Source of the DNA: Hexactinellida sp. DTS-2022
Lineage: Eukaryota > Porifera > Hexactinellida
Assembly: GCA_028753945.1 (NCBI GenBank)
Contig: JAPNXP010000003.1
Coordinates: 1,302,001 to 1,366,000 of the forward strand
Direction of reading: 5' to 3'
DNA length: 64,000 nucleotides
Within the stretch, counting starts at the first letter, position 1. Each line of letters starts with the position of its first letter. Shown in pieces: positions 63,864 through 64,000 of this stretch. The translations under genes were made by a program, and so were the position numbers. Below the pieces are notes generated by a model, which saw only the letters and a list, made by a program, of their open reading frames with translations, ran no database searches and was not told the origin of the DNA.

Positions 63864-64000
63864 GCACGTTTCAACTTGTTTCTTTTTATTATATGTAATA
63901 TTAATCATCAAAAGTGTGCTAACAGTGCCACTGAACACCACTCACTCAAGTAACATACATTTGTGAGCCTAATATCGTGAAAAATCAATTTTTATGTGCA
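63864..64000. repeat. Start of a further copy, cut by the window end
   Basis: Repeats 61699-61835 at an offset of 2165 bp, with GTGTGCTAACAG for GTGTGTTAACAG. The array runs off the end of the window inside a monomer, so neither boundary of the array is present. Confidence 0.85.

Larger units (their letters stand above)
1..64000. repeat. Tandem satellite array, ~180-bp monomer, fills the window
   Basis: The same ~180-bp unit recurs head to tail from the first to the last base, and both ends lie inside a monomer, so the array continues beyond the window. All copies have one orientation: the core CCACTGAAACACCA is always on the top strand and I saw no reverse-complement copy. Between about 45 and 55 kb the spacing is almost exactly 180 bp; between 14 and 28 kb it averages nearer 181 because of a subclass with 1-2 extra bases. 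G+C is about one third by eye. No unique sequence, transposon or gene interrupts it. By analogy with known ~150-180 bp centromeric satellites this is probably centromeric or pericentromeric, but the sequence alone does not prove centromere function. Species and satellite family not recognised. Confidence 0.98.

Noticed and set aside
2298..63966. Top-strand frames of 60-89 codons, such as those beginning MTVKNTQIDKLM or MINEWFKHV
   Set aside because: The same by-product on the other strand: the start is the ATGACTGTCAAAAAC segment of every monomer and each frame ends one monomer later. There is no evidence of coding constraint.
1..64000. CRISPR array
   Set aside because: The repeating unit is ~180 bp with no short repeat/unique spacer alternation, and there are no cas genes.
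1..64000. Embedded transposable element, tRNA, rRNA, telomeric repeat or other non-satellite insert
   Set aside because: The monomer periodicity is unbroken throughout; the only clear register change is the 153-bp deletion near 9332. No TTAGGG/TTTAGGG runs, target-site duplications or LTR ends were seen.
1..64000. A novel defence, mobile or metabolic system
   Set aside because: No protein-coding sequence is supportable in the window. The only biology visible is satellite organisation and turnover.

Overview
The whole 64 kb window is one uninterrupted tandem array of an AT-rich satellite DNA with a monomer of about 180 bp, roughly 355 monomers, all in the same orientation. I found no protein-coding gene, RNA gene, transposable element, promoter or non-satellite sequence anywhere. 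Open reading frames here are by-products of a repeat whose length is a multiple of three. The nucleosome-scale monomer, head-to-tail orientation, higher-order repeats (HORs) and lack of insertions point to a eukaryotic genome and to a centromeric or other heterochromatic satellite block read through by a long-read assembly. I do not recognise the monomer and cannot name the species; a plant is plausible but not shown.

Each monomer carries well-conserved segments: GTGCCACTGAAACACCA, the A/T dyad AAAAACCAATTTTT, and TGTCAAAAACTcCCAAATTGATAAAT. It also carries a near-perfect inverted repeat, TTTGATGATA / TATCATCAAA, around a 9-nt spacer. A second monomer class has lost the left arm of that inverted repeat (TTATTATATGTAATATTTATCATCA). 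The two classes are interleaved in fixed orders inside the HORs.

Layout by HOR, from diagnostic variants: 0-1.6 kb, a pentamer (about 896 bp) and a partial copy; 1.6-4.6 kb, an older mosaic; 4.6-7.4 kb, octamer x2 (1441 bp); 6.9-9.0 kb, hexamer x2 (about 1081 bp); 9.0-10.4 kb, a mosaic with a 153-bp out-of-register deletion; 10.4-13.9 kb, 11-mer (1983 bp) and a partial copy; 13.5-14.2 kb, a dimer duplication; 14.2-28.9 kb, a large octamer domain (1448 x3, a displaced fourth copy, then 1446 x2) with long-range copies; 28.9-30.7 kb, pentamer x2 (900/899 bp); 31.2-43.9 kb, a 7.1-kb block duplicated as a 4.9-kb block that lacks exactly two hexamer HOR units; 43.7-45.6 kb, a partial heptamer duplication (1257 bp); 45.6-50.7 kb, 14-mer x2 (2516 bp); 49.2-55.2 kb, 11-mer x3 (1980 bp); 56.8-59.2 kb, 9-mer (1621 bp) plus a partial copy; 59.9-64 kb, a 10-mer (1805 bp) followed by a 12-mer (2165 bp) that differs by a duplicated dimer.

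Taken together the window records repeated unequal exchange and local homogenisation: many short-lived HORs of different period, each in two to four copies, rather than one dominant HOR. Boundaries were read by eye from diagnostic variants and are good to about +/-20 bp unless stated. Copy identities are 'no or few differences seen', not computed values.
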